Shown: positions 8,301-17,322, counted from the first letter of the stretch. The stretch is 33,372 bases of DNA from Deltaproteobacteria bacterium (GCA_019309815.1 JAFDFO010000001.1:1-33372); one strand, 5' to 3'. The notes: generated by a model not told the origin, from the letters alone. A program made the numbers and translations.

Positions 8301-8876
8301 GAAAACCCCATAGATAGGGCTTGCAATACTCAGGCTATGATATTAAACAACCCAAATCAATGAATAAAAAACCCCCACCGAACCGGAAGAAGCCCATTCT
8401 TACGCGTCCAGTGGAGGCTTGTTGAGCAAGGAAAACCGAAGGCGGCACCCCCCGCTCAGGTTCTCCTGTATCAAGACTGGCCAAAATGGTCAACAGGAAA
8501 CTCAAACCCTGATCCACCGCCTGTCAAGTTTGCCGGAGATTCGCGGCGGTGGGTGCGCCGACGTACTAAGGTACTTCAAGTGCCCACCAACAAAGAAGAT
8601 CCGGTGAAATCGGCAGACCCGAAGGGGCAAAAAAACGAAGGAAAGAATAGCCTAGCAACTAACTCGGCAAGGTGACAGATTTCGACGGCCCTGCTCTGAG
8701 ATAACCCGTTGCAATGATGTCGATTATTGTTGGTCCGTCGTTTTTTTTGGCGGTGGATTTGGGCAAACAGCCCCCGATTCAGGCACTGCTCGCCAAGCGG
8801 GACTTGCCCGACTGGCAGTTGAGCTTGCGATGTGTCCGGGAACCGGGGAAGATGAAGTATAGGAGGCAATGAACCC
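8301..8876. other. Non-coding spacer between pyrE and the TolC-like gene
   Basis: No convincing gene is seen here. Several short frames of 50-80 codons exist, one of them (8717-8872, 51 codons) ending just before the tolC-like start, but none has recognisable protein character. A potential hairpin pairs CCACCGC near 8515 with GCGGTGG near 8545. The stretch could be a long 5' leader of the efflux gene, decayed coding DNA, or hold an RNA that I cannot identify. Confidence 0.4.
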
Positions 8877-10226
8877 ATGCAACACCACACCACACATAGA
8901 AAAAAGCCAGATTACTTGCGGATAACCCTCTCGCTTCTTGTTGTGGTTTTGGCGGGATCCCCCTGGCTTTGCCGGGCCGAAGAACCCCCGCCAAACTTCA
9001 CCCTGCAATCGAGCATTCAGCACGCCCTCGAGCACAGCACCCAAGTTCTCTCGGCAATAGAGGGTGTGGGAGCTGCCGAGGCTAACAAGAAGAAGCAGTT
9101 CACGGAGTTCCTTCCAAAGCTGAGCGCCGATTATACGTACAGGCGTGCAGATGGAGAGACCACACTTAACGGCTTTGTTATTAACCCGGAAGACTTATAT
9201 GAGTTCACCGCAACAGCCAGGCAGCCCATTTTTTCGGGCTTTTCCAGGTTGACCCAGTACAATATCTCCACTCTAGGTCTTGATATAGCTGAACTTGTTG
9301 AACAGGAAACCCGCCAGGACCTTATTTTGCAGGTCAAGACAGCATACTTCGAAGTCCTTCAGAAGGAAAAACTCGAGAAAGTGGCTCAACAGGCCGTAAC
9401 CCAGTTGCAGGCACAGAGCAAGGTTTCCAGAAACTTCTATGAAGTGGGGATGGTACCCAAGAACGATTTCCTCCAGGCTCAGGTAGAGCTGGCTAATACC
9501 CAGCAGGATCTCGTGGTTGCACAAAACAATGTTCAGCTCGCAAGGTCGCGTTTTAACACCGTCCTGAGGCGTCCCGTTGATGCCACTTTCACCATAGAAG
9601 ATGTCTTGACCTACGAGGTTTTCACCCGAACCTATGAAGACTGTGTGGAAACTGCCATGGAACAAAGGACCGAAATGAAGGTTGCAGACCTGGAAGTAGA
9701 AACTGCGGAGAAAGAGGTGAGATTGACGAAATCAGATTACTATCCATCAATAGATCTTCTGGCAAACTACTACAAGAGGGGCGAAGACTTTGCGTTGGAC
9801 GGAGGAGAGGGGATCCTCAAAGAAGAAGAGTGGGATGTTATGGCCGTTGCATCGTGGACCTTCTGGGAATGGGGAAAGACACGCTATGGTGCCCAGGAAA
9901 AAGTGAGGCGCGGGAATCAGGCAAAGCTTAACAGGACTAGCGTTGAGGACAATATCCGCCAACAAGTCAAAGGGGCCTACCTCACGGTGAAGGCAGCAGA
10001 AAACGCGGTGACAACGGTGGAAAAGGCGGTGGAACAAGCCACGGAAAACTACAGGATGAACGAGGAACGATACAAAGAACAGATCGCAACATCAACCGAC
10101 ATGCTCATCGCTCAAACCCTTCTAACCCAGACACAGAACAACTATTACAATGCCTTGAGTGCCTTCAACGTTGCAAAAGCAGGGCTCCACAGGGCAATGG
10201 GACTCGAGGTGCTCACTCAGCCTTAG
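8877..10226 (+). CDS. TolC-family outer membrane efflux protein
   Basis: This 449-residue protein starts with a signal peptide (hydrophobic core LRITLSLLVVVLAG, likely cleavage after CRA), followed by two internally similar alpha-helical/beta repeats characteristic of TolC/OEP channels. FLPKLSADYTYRRADG and DYYPSIDLLANYYKRG mark the two outer-membrane strand regions. The long helices carry the usual ARSRFNTVLRRP and AKAGLHRAMGL ends. It would form the outer-membrane duct of a type I secretion system or RND/ABC pump. No inner-membrane or periplasmic adaptor partner is adjacent, so the transport system is unknown. The Shine-Dalgarno AGGAGG at 8861-8866 sets the start. Two terminator-like hairpins follow. 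Confidence 0.9.
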   Translation: MQHHTTHRKKPDYLRITLSLLVVVLAGSPWLCRAEEPPPNFTLQSSIQHALEHSTQVLSAIEGVGAAEANKKKQFTEFLPKLSADYTYRRADGETTLNGFVINPEDLYEFTATARQPIFSGFSRLTQYNISTLGLDIAELVEQETRQDLILQVKTAYFEVLQKEKLEKVAQQAVTQLQAQSKVSRNFYEVGMVPKNDFLQAQVELANTQQDLVVAQNNVQLARSRFNTVLRRPVDATFTIEDVLTYEVFTRTYEDCVETAMEQRTEMKVADLEVETAEKEVRLTKSDYYPSIDLLANYYKRGEDFALDGGEGILKEEEWDVMAVASWTFWEWGKTRYGAQEKVRRGNQAKLNRTSVEDNIRQQVKGAYLTVKAAENAVTTVEKAVEQATENYRMNEERYKEQIATSTDMLIAQTLLTQTQNNYYNALSAFNVAKAGLHRAMGLEVLTQP

Positions 10227-10230
10227 GGAC

Positions 10231-10256
10231 AAAGGTTTCGCCTCGTGAAACTTTTT
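10231..10256 (+). terminator. Terminator-like hairpin after the TolC-like gene
   Basis: AAAGGTTTC pairs with GTGAAACTTT around a short loop and runs into a T stretch, five bases after the stop codon. Confidence 0.5.
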
Positions 10257-10300
10257 GTTCTGCAGACGGGCAAGTTGAAAAACCGGGTTTAATGGCAACG

Positions 10301-10325
10301 AAGATTGTAATCTTTGGGTTTTTTT
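10301..10325 (+). terminator. Second terminator-like hairpin with long T run
   Basis: AAGATT and AATCTT form a small stem followed by GGG and seven Ts. The stem is AT-rich and weak, so it may only assist the preceding hairpin. Confidence 0.4.
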
Positions 10326-10480
10326 GGTATATTTATTGCTTGTAAATATTGAACTTGTAGCGCATCGCGACAGAATTCGTTTGGGTCGAGATGGTTCCTG
10401 TAAGACCCCCCACCAATAGGCGGTGGCTGAATACACGCAGTAGAGTGCAAGGACTTCACGAATTCGGCCAAGGAGGCACT

Positions 10481-11839
10481 GTGGCAAAATTGATCAGAAG
10501 ACACAAGGCAATTGTTGGATTGTTGCTTATTGCTTTCCCCATCCTTTGGTTGGGGGTCAGTGGCGTCCGCCAACATCTTTTGGCCGGTACGGACCAGACC
10601 TACGAGGAGCTTAAGGTGTTCAGTGATGTTCTGGATATCATTGAAAAGAACTATGTAGATCCGGTGGAGTCAAAGGAGCTTATCAGAGGAGCAATCCAAG
10701 GCATGATAAACTCTATTGATCCTCATTCTGCATACCTCCTCCCCGATGCCTACAAAGACCTGCAGATAGAGACCAAGGGAGAATTCAGCGGCATAGGTAT
10801 TGTGATTACCATGCAAGACAAAATGATCACAGTCATCTCTCCAATTGAGGGAACCCCAGCCTATAAAGCCGGGGTCAAGGCTGGAGACAGGATCATCAAG
10901 GTAGATGGCGAAGAGACCAAGGCAATGATGCTGTGGGAAGCCGTTAAGAAGATGCGCGGAAAGAAAGGCACCGAGGTTGTGATTACTGTCTGGCGCAAGG
11001 GAGTAGCCGAACCTATTGATTTCACTCTTATGCGCGACATCATTCCGCTTGAGAGTGTTCGGGCGCATCTGCTCAAACCTGGCTATGGCTATGTCCGGAT
11101 TACTAACTTCAGAGAAAAGACCGGGCTAGACGTGATGGCAGCTTTGCAGAAGCTGGAACAGGACAAAGAGCCTCTGAAAGGGTTGATACTGGACCTTCGC
11201 GACAACCCAGGAGGGCTTCTGGATCAAGCTATCGAGGTGGCAGACATCTTTCTTGATACCGGACAGATTGTTTCTATCAAGGGACGGCGGGAGGCCCATT
11301 CCAAGACCTACATGGCCCGCAAGAACAAGGTTAAGCGTCCATATCCTATTGTGCTGCTGACAAATGGGGGAAGTGCAAGCGCAGCAGAGATCGTAGCCGG
11401 GGCCTTGCAGGACCATGGCCGTTGTGTGGTGCTGGGAACGACCTCGTTTGGAAAAGGCTCGGTTCAAACGGTTGAGCCCCTACGAGACGGCTCAGGCCTA
11501 AAGCTTACCATTGCCAGATACTACACGCCGAACGGCAACGCCATTCAGGCCAGTGGGATTGTTCCAGATGTAGTGGTGGAGCGTAGAGACCTCTCCCCAA
11601 GCGACGACCCAACACACCCGCGAATGAAGGAAAAGGATCTCAAAAACCATATATTGGCTGATCCGTCGGAGGATATGCCCCAGGATGTGAAAGAGAAGAT
11701 TCTGGACATGCGCGGTGTGAAGGTGCCTGGTGAAGGCGCGTCCGACGTGGTGAAGCGCCTCGTTGAGGAGGACAATCAGGTTCAGCGAGCACTTGATATT
11801 CTTACCAGCTGGCAAATATTGTCAAAGATGTCGAAGTGA
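10481..11839 (+). CDS. Carboxyl-terminal processing protease (S41 family, CtpA-like)
   Basis: A periplasmic serine protease that trims or degrades substrates from the C-terminus. The GTG start at 10481 is preferred over an upstream ATG (10391) because AAGGAGG lies directly before it and an N-terminal membrane/signal segment (AIVGLLLIAFPILWLGV) then begins at once. The resulting protein has about 452 residues. The order is signal anchor, a helical region, a PDZ domain around FSGIGIVIT to KVDGEETKAM, then the S41 core. The catalytic serine is in GGSASAAE (about residue 298-300) and the lysine in TSFGKGS (about 325), and DLRDNPGG is intact. It follows the TolC-like gene by 254 bp with terminators between, so it is probably its own unit. 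Length is typical of CtpA. Confidence 0.93.
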   Translation: MAKLIRRHKAIVGLLLIAFPILWLGVSGVRQHLLAGTDQTYEELKVFSDVLDIIEKNYVDPVESKELIRGAIQGMINSIDPHSAYLLPDAYKDLQIETKGEFSGIGIVITMQDKMITVISPIEGTPAYKAGVKAGDRIIKVDGEETKAMMLWEAVKKMRGKKGTEVVITVWRKGVAEPIDFTLMRDIIPLESVRAHLLKPGYGYVRITNFREKTGLDVMAALQKLEQDKEPLKGLILDLRDNPGGLLDQAIEVADIFLDTGQIVSIKGRREAHSKTYMARKNKVKRPYPIVLLTNGGSASAAEIVAGALQDHGRCVVLGTTSFGKGSVQTVEPLRDGSGLKLTIARYYTPNGNAIQASGIVPDVVVERRDLSPSDDPTHPRMKEKDLKNHILADPSEDMPQDVKEKILDMRGVKVPGEGASDVVKRLVEEDNQVQRALDILTSWQILSKMSK

Positions 11840-11843
11840 CGCC

Positions 11844-11863
11844 CCCCGCGGCAAGCCGCGGGG
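11844..11863 (+). terminator. GC-rich perfect hairpin after ctpA
   Basis: CCCCGCGGC and GCCGCGGGG form a nine-base perfect stem with a tiny loop, five bases after the ctpA stop. No T run follows, so it may be an mRNA-stabilising or REP-like palindrome rather than an intrinsic terminator. Confidence 0.45.
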
Positions 11864-12197
11864 AGGGTCTGCAAAGGATTTGGCTAAACAAGCATACTTG
11901 TCGGTTGATCCCGGGCCCGGCCACTAGACACGGATTTGCCCTGGCAGGCTCCCCCCACAAGAACCCCCGCCTCGTCCCAACCCTGCACCTGTCCCCGCAA
12001 GAACCCCTCGGACTGGTGAAGCATCTCTGCGCGGGTTCGTTGTTGGTTTCTCGGCCCGGCCTATGGGCCCCAAATTGCTTTCCTCAAGCGAATTTGTTAT
12101 GCTTTTCCAGCGGTTTTTTCCGTGAACCAAAGATCCTTATCGCGTGCCCGCGAGTAATCCTGACCAACTCGGCGGGCACTAGAAACGAGGCAATTTC
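11864..12197 (+). other. Long structured leader/spacer upstream of thiC
   Basis: No gene is seen. The most prominent element is a stem-loop at 12144-12179, where GTGCCCGCGAGT pairs with ACTCGGCGGGCAC (one bulged G) around an 11-nt loop. It ends 18 nt before the thiC ATG. An imperfect direct repeat CCCC(A/G)CAAGAACCCC occurs near 11952 and 11994. The hallmark TPP-riboswitch blocks (CUGAGA and the distal CCUGAUCUGG-type block) are not seen. Confidence 0.45.
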
Positions 12198-13481
12198 ATG
12201 ACCCAGTTGGAGCAGGCTCGCGCGGGAACCATCACCGAGGCCGTGCAACTTGTGGCACAAGCGGAGTGTGTGGAGCCGGACGTGCTCTCCGCCCGCGTGG
12301 CCGAAGGAACGGTGGTTATCCCTTTGAACAAAAGGAACACCGGCATCCGGCCCGTGGGCATTGGCAAGGGCCTAACCATCAAGGTCAATGCCAATATCGG
12401 CACCTCAGGAGATCAGGCCGACCCCGAGGAAGAACTAAAGAAGCTCCGGGTGGCTATCGACGCCAAGGCGGATACCATTATGGATTTGAGCACCGGGGGA
12501 GACATCACACGGTTACGCCGGGCTGTGATGGAAAACTCCACGGTTCCGGTTGGTACAGTTCCAATCTATCAAGCCGCAGTAGAAGCCGTCAGAAGCAATG
12601 GGGGCATCATACACATGACCCCGGACCTCGTCTTTAGCGCGGTAGAAGACCACGCCCGTGATGGGGTAGACTTCATGACCATCCATGCCGGGGTTACCCT
12701 GGCTGCCCTTGAACAGCTTCGCTCCCAGGGGCGAACCACGGACATCGTCAGCAGGGGGGGTGCGTTTCTGGCAACCTGGATGCTATACCACAAGGCTGAA
12801 AACCCCCTCTATGAGCAATATGAAAGACTTCTTTCTATTGCCAGAGAGTATGACATAACCCTTAGCCTGGGAGATGGTCTGCGACCCGGATGTCTGGCCG
12901 ATGCCACAGATCGCGCCCAAATCCACGAGCTTCTTACGTTGGGAGAATTGGCACAGAGGGCGAGCGATGCAGGCGTTCAGGTAATGATAGAGGGGCCGGG
13001 TCATGTCCCCCTTGATCAGGTAGAGGCGCAGGTGGTCCTGCAAAAGAGGTTGTGCAACGGGGCCCCTTTTTATGTACTAGGGCCCCTAGTCACCGACATC
13101 GCCGCTGGCCACGATCACATTGCGTGTGCCATTGGAGGGGCGGTCGCCGGAATGGCCGGAGCAGACTTCCTTTGTTATGTTACGCCCTCTGAACACTTGA
13201 AGTTACCGTCTGTAGACGATGTTAGAGAGGGTGTTATAGCGGCAAGGATAGCAGCTCATGCGGCAGACATAGCGCGGGGGCTTGAGCGCGCAATAAATAC
13301 GGATAAAGAGATGTCAAAGGCGCGGAAGGGCTTGGACTGGGACAAACAAATATCCCTTTCCATCGACCCGGTAAAAGCAAAAGCATATCGTTCAAGCAGC
13401 CAGCCTAGTTCGAACGACGTCTGTACGATGTGTGGAGGTTTCTGTGCAATTAAGATTATCAAAGACTATTTTGACTCTTAA
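12198..13481 (+). CDS. thiC: Phosphomethylpyrimidine synthase ThiC (short clade)
   Basis: ThiC rearranges aminoimidazole ribotide to HMP phosphate for thiamine synthesis, using an Fe-S cluster and SAM. The 427-residue protein has KVNANIGTSGDQAD near the N-terminus, DLSTGGDI, VPVGTVPIYQA, MTIHAGVT, DIVSRGGAFLATWM, LSLGDGLRPGC and MIEGPGHVPL. The C-terminal cluster ligands are C409, C412 and C416 (CTMCGGFC, C-x2-C-x3-C), where the longer enterobacterial-type enzymes have x4. It lacks their N-terminal extension, as in other anaerobe and archaeal forms. The paralogue BzaF (5-hydroxybenzimidazole synthase) is an alternative; the SLGDGLRPGC segment favours ThiC in my judgement. No other thiamine gene is in the window. 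Confidence 0.87.
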   Translation: MTQLEQARAGTITEAVQLVAQAECVEPDVLSARVAEGTVVIPLNKRNTGIRPVGIGKGLTIKVNANIGTSGDQADPEEELKKLRVAIDAKADTIMDLSTGGDITRLRRAVMENSTVPVGTVPIYQAAVEAVRSNGGIIHMTPDLVFSAVEDHARDGVDFMTIHAGVTLAALEQLRSQGRTTDIVSRGGAFLATWMLYHKAENPLYEQYERLLSIAREYDITLSLGDGLRPGCLADATDRAQIHELLTLGELAQRASDAGVQVMIEGPGHVPLDQVEAQVVLQKRLCNGAPFYVLGPLVTDIAAGHDHIACAIGGAVAGMAGADFLCYVTPSEHLKLPSVDDVREGVIAARIAAHAADIARGLERAINTDKEMSKARKGLDWDKQISLSIDPVKAKAYRSSSQPSSNDVCTMCGGFCAIKIIKDYFDS

Positions 13482-13482
13482 G

Positions 13483-13520
13483 CTTTGGTGAAATGGAATA
13501 AACTCGCCGTCCAAAGATTT
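13483..13520 (+). terminator. Possible terminator after thiC
   Basis: CTTTGG (13483) and CCAAAG (13511) could pair across a 22-nt loop and are followed by ATTTTAG. The structure is weak. Confidence 0.3.
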
Positions 13521-13565
13521 TAGTAATATACCTCCCTCTCTTCTTCTTTTTTTTGTCTATATTTG

Positions 13566-13603
13566 TGTTGATATTTTTCTGATAATTCATTAGTTTATCA
13601 ACA
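13566..13603. promoter_or_regulatory. Inverted repeat in the AT-rich region upstream of dnaN
   Basis: TGTTGATA (13566-13573) and TATCAACA (13596-13603) are perfect 8-bp arms 22 bp apart, followed by a second TCAACAA. TTATCAACA is one base off the DnaA-box consensus TTATNCACA. The ~297 bp between thiC and dnaN are strongly AT-rich. This could be a regulator site or a remnant or atypical origin; the evidence is thin. Confidence 0.3.
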
Positions 13604-13699
13604 AGTCAACAATATGTCCTTTTGGGGATTTTTTCTTGCGGGTTTATTGACATAAACGTGCCAATGTTTTCTTTTTATTTCAATATATTATTGTGGTTT

Positions 13700-13728
13700 T
13701 TGACATAACAAACATGTCTTATTATTAT
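13700..13728 (+). promoter_or_regulatory. Sigma70-type promoter for dnaN-gyrB
   Basis: TTGACA (13700-13705), a 17-nt spacer and TATTAT (13723-13728) give a near-consensus promoter, about 45 nt upstream of the dnaN Shine-Dalgarno AAAGGAG (13766-13772). Confidence 0.65.
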
Positions 13729-13778
13729 GATTATCCTTTGAAAAATAAATATTAATAAAACAACCAAAGGAGTTACCT

Positions 13779-14900
13779 ATGGAATTCAAGATTGAGAAAG
13801 AAATTATACTGGATGCTTTGACCAAAGCGCAGGGGATCACAGGAAAGAAAACCAGCATTCCGATAACGTCGAATGTTCTAATCTCTGCCAAGGATTCTGA
13901 GGTTTCCATACGCGCAACTGATCTGGAAATGGCTTTCAAAGCGGCATGTGTGGCTGAAGTGATCAAAGAAGGTTCAACAGCCGTTCCCTCAAGAAAACTG
14001 TACGAGATAGTCCGGGCCTTACCGAGTGACACACTTGCCATCAACGAGACAGAGAACAAATGGATACGGATAGCGGACAAAAACATAGAGTATAATATTG
14101 TGGGTATGGAACCAAATGATTTTCCTGCATTTCCTGATGTTGAGGGGGTTGATTTTTTTGAAATAGGTGTGGACGTATTAAGTAACATGATTAACAAAAC
14201 CATACACAGCGTGCTTGGGGATGAAGGTCGAGCCCAGTTGTCAGGGGTATGTTTCGAGAGTATAGTGAAGAAAGACGAAGTCCGGAAGATTCGGATGGTA
14301 TCAACGGATGGACATCGTCTTTCCAAGATAGACTATGATGTGGAAGAAACAAAGGGGGTTTTGAAGCTGGAAAAGAGCGTAATTATACCAAAGAGCGGTA
14401 TTGTGGAGGTCTTGAAACTATTGGAAAAGGGCGGAACCGTAAAGATTGGATTTAAGGATAGTAATTTTGTTGTGGAAAAGGAGAATGAGTTGCTCATAAT
14501 TAGGTTGATTGACGGGGAATTTCCAGACTACGAGATGGTAATTCCAAAACAGGGCAAGAGCGCAATGGTTGTCCAAAAAGAAGATTTCTTGATGATGTTG
14601 AGAAGGATGTCGATTCTCTCTTCAGACAAGTATCCCGGGGTTCGTTTCAAGATAACCAAGGGGCAACTCGAGGCCACCACCACAAACCCGGAAATAGGAG
14701 AGTCAAAGGAGGCCATTGCGTTATCGTACAAAGGACAACCGCTTGAAGTCGCTGTTAACCCCAGGTACTTCACGGAGACGTTGAACAGCATGAACAGTGA
14801 TGAGGTTGTTGTGAGGTTTAAGGATGAGGTTAACCCGTGCACCATGGAAGGAAAAGAAGACCCCGGGTTTCTGAGCGTAATAATGCCCATGAGAGTATGA
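13779..14900 (+). CDS. dnaN: DNA polymerase III beta subunit (sliding clamp)
   Basis: DnaN forms the ring that tethers the replicative polymerase to DNA. The 373-residue length, the start MEFKIEKEIILDALTKAQGI, the VSTDGHRLS segment and the C-terminal SVIMPMRV are all characteristic. AAAGGAG seven bases upstream of the ATG and a near-consensus promoter mark it as the first gene of a transcript. Its stop overlaps the gyrB start (ATGA). Usually dnaA precedes and recF follows dnaN in bacteria; here thiC precedes it and gyrB follows directly. Confidence 0.97.
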   Translation: MEFKIEKEIILDALTKAQGITGKKTSIPITSNVLISAKDSEVSIRATDLEMAFKAACVAEVIKEGSTAVPSRKLYEIVRALPSDTLAINETENKWIRIADKNIEYNIVGMEPNDFPAFPDVEGVDFFEIGVDVLSNMINKTIHSVLGDEGRAQLSGVCFESIVKKDEVRKIRMVSTDGHRLSKIDYDVEETKGVLKLEKSVIIPKSGIVEVLKLLEKGGTVKIGFKDSNFVVEKENELLIIRLIDGEFPDYEMVIPKQGKSAMVVQKEDFLMMLRRMSILSSDKYPGVRFKITKGQLEATTTNPEIGESKEAIALSYKGQPLEVAVNPRYFTETLNSMNSDEVVVRFKDEVNPCTMEGKEDPGFLSVIMPMRV

Positions 14901-17299
14901 AGATGACACCCAACGACAAAAAATACGATGCCGACAAGATAAAGGTGCTGGAAGGGCTTGACGCGGTCAGAAAAACCCCCTCCATGTATATTGGCAACAT
15001 GGATGTTGAGGGGCTCCACCATCTTGTGTACGAAGTGGTGGACAACAGCGTAGACGAGGCACTAGCGGGATACTGCGATTTTATTAAGGTGACCATTGAC
15101 TCTAACAATGGGATTGCCGTAGAGGACAATGGGAGGGGAATCCCCGTAGGGATTCACAAAACCGAGAAAATTCCAGCGGTTGAAGTGGTTATGACGAGAC
15201 TTCACGCCGGCGGGAAGTTTGATCACGATTCCTACAAGGTTTCCGGCGGGTTGCACGGCGTGGGTGTGTCTGTCGTCAACGCCCTGTCGAGCTTCTTAGA
15301 GGTGGAGATTCGTTCTGGCGGAAAGGTTCACTATCAGACCTATGAGAGGGGAAAGCCTAGTTCGGCACTAGAAGTAATAGGCAAGACCAAGAGAACAGGA
15401 ACAATGGTGCATTTCACACCGGACGCAGAGATGTTCAATGAGGTTAATTATAGTTTCGACATTATATCCCAGCGATTGCGGGAGCTTGCCTTTTTGAACA
15501 AGGGCCTAAAGATTGCGCTTGAAGATGAGCGGACCGGAAAGAACAGAGAATACTATTACAAAGGAGGCATTGTATCCTTTGTAGAGTACCTTAACAAGGG
15601 AAGGATCCCGCTGAACAAGAACCCGATTTACATGGAAGCTGAAAGAGGTGGCGTTTTCATAGAGGTGGCGATCCAGTACAATGACACCTATGCAGAGAGG
15701 ATCTTCTCTTATGCCAACAACATCAAAACGCAAGAGGGTGGCACCCACGTTGTGGGGTTTAAGTCGGCCGTTACGCGCACCATTAACCACTATGCCTCTA
15801 CAAGCAATCTGCCCAAGAACCTGCAGGAGAGGATTGGTGGTGACGATGCGAGGGAAGGGTTGACTGCAATAATAAGCATCAAGCTGAAGTTTCCCCAGTT
15901 TGAAGGGCAAACAAAAACCAAGCTTGGCAACAGCGAGGTCAAAGGGTTGGTTGAAACGTTGGTGAATGAGAAGCTTGGTTCGTTTCTGGAGGAAAATCCA
16001 CGACTTGCAAAGAAAATAATAGCAAAGGCGGTCGATGCCGCGAGGGCAAGGGAGGCGGCCAGGCGCGCAAGGGATATGGCCAGAAAACAAGGTTCCCTGT
16101 CAGATGGTTCGCTTCCCGGCAAACTGGCGGATTGTCAAGAGTCGGACCCGGCCAGGAGAGAGTTGTTTATTGTGGAAGGGGACTCGGCCGGCGGGAGTGC
16201 AAAGCAGGGAAGAGACCGAAAGTTTCAAGCCGTGCTCCCCTTGAAGGGGAAGATAATCAACGTGGAGAAGGCCCGATTTGACAAGATGCTGAAGAGTGAG
16301 GAGATCAAGACCCTGATCACGGCCCTTGGGACGGGCGTGGGGCGTGAGGAGTACAGCATTGACAGGCTGCGATACCACAGAATCATAATAATGACTGACG
16401 CAGATGTGGACGGATCACATATTCGAACCCTCCTCTTGACTTTCTTCTACCGGATGACGCCTGATCTGATTGACAGGGGTTATCTATACATCGCTCAACC
16501 ACCGCTTTTTCGGATAGGAAAGGGAAAAGAGGCGGTCTACATTAAGGATGTGGGAGAGTTCGACGATTTTTTGATGAAACGGGTCTGCGGCGACAAGGTA
16601 GTAAAGGGAGATGAGGGAGGTATTTCGTTGGAAAAGGAAGCGCTGTATGCGTTTCTTGGAGGCCTGATAGACTACAGCAAGCTGATCTGGCGACTGGAAA
16701 GGCGGGGGTATGGCAGGGAACTAATAGAGTTCTTGATGGAAAACAAGGTAGACAGCAGGGATTTTCTGCAAGACAAGGAGGGAATGACCCGCTTGGCAGA
16801 ACGCCTGGGCTCAGAGGGGTATGAAGTCGGGGAGTTGCTCAAAGACGAAGAGTACAATGTGTACGAGTTGATCGTCGGAAAAGGGAACGGTGAGGCGAAG
16901 CGCGTAAAAATTGGCTGGGGGCTTATTTCCTCTTTAGATTTCCAGAAGGCGATTGTGTGGTGGAAAGACGTTGCCTCTCTAGACAAGCCCCCGTTTAAGG
17001 TCTATCATGACAGCAAGGAACCCGTCTTGTTGGATGATAAAGAAGCGCTCCTCGTCTACCTCTTGACGGAGGCCAAGAAAGGCCTGTCAATTCAGCGCTA
17101 CAAAGGGCTGGGGGAGATGAACCCTGATCAGCTCTGGGAAACAACCATGGATCCCCACAAGCGAACGCTATTGAAAGTAAGGATAGCGGACATGTTCGAG
17201 GCCCACGATGTCTTCACGGTGCTGATGGGTAGCGAGGTAGAGCTCAGGCGGCAATTTATTGAGAGCAATGCACTGGAGGTTCGGAGTCTGGACATATAA
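14897..17299 (+). CDS. gyrB: DNA gyrase subunit B
   Basis: GyrB is the ATPase/TOPRIM subunit of DNA gyrase, which supercoils DNA. The 800-residue protein starts at the ATG overlapping the dnaN stop (14897; another ATG two codons later is possible). Longer upstream reading frame into dnaN is rejected because YDADKIKVLEGLDAVRKTP is the normal N-terminus. Features: GHKL ATPase (NSVDEALAGYC, GRGIPVG, GGLHGVGVSVVNALS), TOPRIM EGDSAGGSA near residue 426 and DADVDGSH near 500, and the C-terminal QRYKGLGEMN near 732. The ~165-residue insert in the TOPRIM/tail region typical of Gram-negative enzymes is present. GyrA is not in the window. Confidence 0.97.
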   Translation: MKMTPNDKKYDADKIKVLEGLDAVRKTPSMYIGNMDVEGLHHLVYEVVDNSVDEALAGYCDFIKVTIDSNNGIAVEDNGRGIPVGIHKTEKIPAVEVVMTRLHAGGKFDHDSYKVSGGLHGVGVSVVNALSSFLEVEIRSGGKVHYQTYERGKPSSALEVIGKTKRTGTMVHFTPDAEMFNEVNYSFDIISQRLRELAFLNKGLKIALEDERTGKNREYYYKGGIVSFVEYLNKGRIPLNKNPIYMEAERGGVFIEVAIQYNDTYAERIFSYANNIKTQEGGTHVVGFKSAVTRTINHYASTSNLPKNLQERIGGDDAREGLTAIISIKLKFPQFEGQTKTKLGNSEVKGLVETLVNEKLGSFLEENPRLAKKIIAKAVDAARAREAARRARDMARKQGSLSDGSLPGKLADCQESDPARRELFIVEGDSAGGSAKQGRDRKFQAVLPLKGKIINVEKARFDKMLKSEEIKTLITALGTGVGREEYSIDRLRYHRIIIMTDADVDGSHIRTLLLTFFYRMTPDLIDRGYLYIAQPPLFRIGKGKEAVYIKDVGEFDDFLMKRVCGDKVVKGDEGGISLEKEALYAFLGGLIDYSKLIWRLERRGYGRELIEFLMENKVDSRDFLQDKEGMTRLAERLGSEGYEVGELLKDEEYNVYELIVGKGNGEAKRVKIGWGLISSLDFQKAIVWWKDVASLDKPPFKVYHDSKEPVLLDDKEALLVYLLTEAKKGLSIQRYKGLGEMNPDQLWETTMDPHKRTLLKVRIADMFEAHDVFTVLMGSEVELRRQFIESNALEVRSLDI

Positions 17300-17300
17300 C

Positions 17301-17322
17301 GCCCCGACAGAGGGGGCCTTTT
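17301..17322 (+). terminator. Terminator-like hairpin after gyrB
   Basis: GCCCC (17301-17305) pairs with GGGGC (17313-17317) and is followed by CTTTT. It is short and may allow read-through into the next gene. Confidence 0.4.

Noticed and set aside
8335..8607. Short frames on both strands upstream of the TolC-like gene
   Set aside because: Low-complexity, no ribosome binding sites and no recognisable family.
10391..10480. ATG start of ctpA at 10391
   Set aside because: The GTG at 10481 has AAGGAGG and directly precedes the signal segment; the extra 30 residues look non-coding.
12198..13481. BzaF (5-hydroxybenzimidazole synthase) instead of ThiC
   Set aside because: The SLGDGLRPGC and DLSTGGDI segments fit ThiC as I know it, and no cobalamin genes or B12 riboswitch are adjacent. 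A phylogeny would settle it.
14837..14896. Longer gyrB start inside dnaN
   Set aside because: The extra residues read the dnaN 3' end in another frame; the family N-terminus begins after the ATGA overlap.
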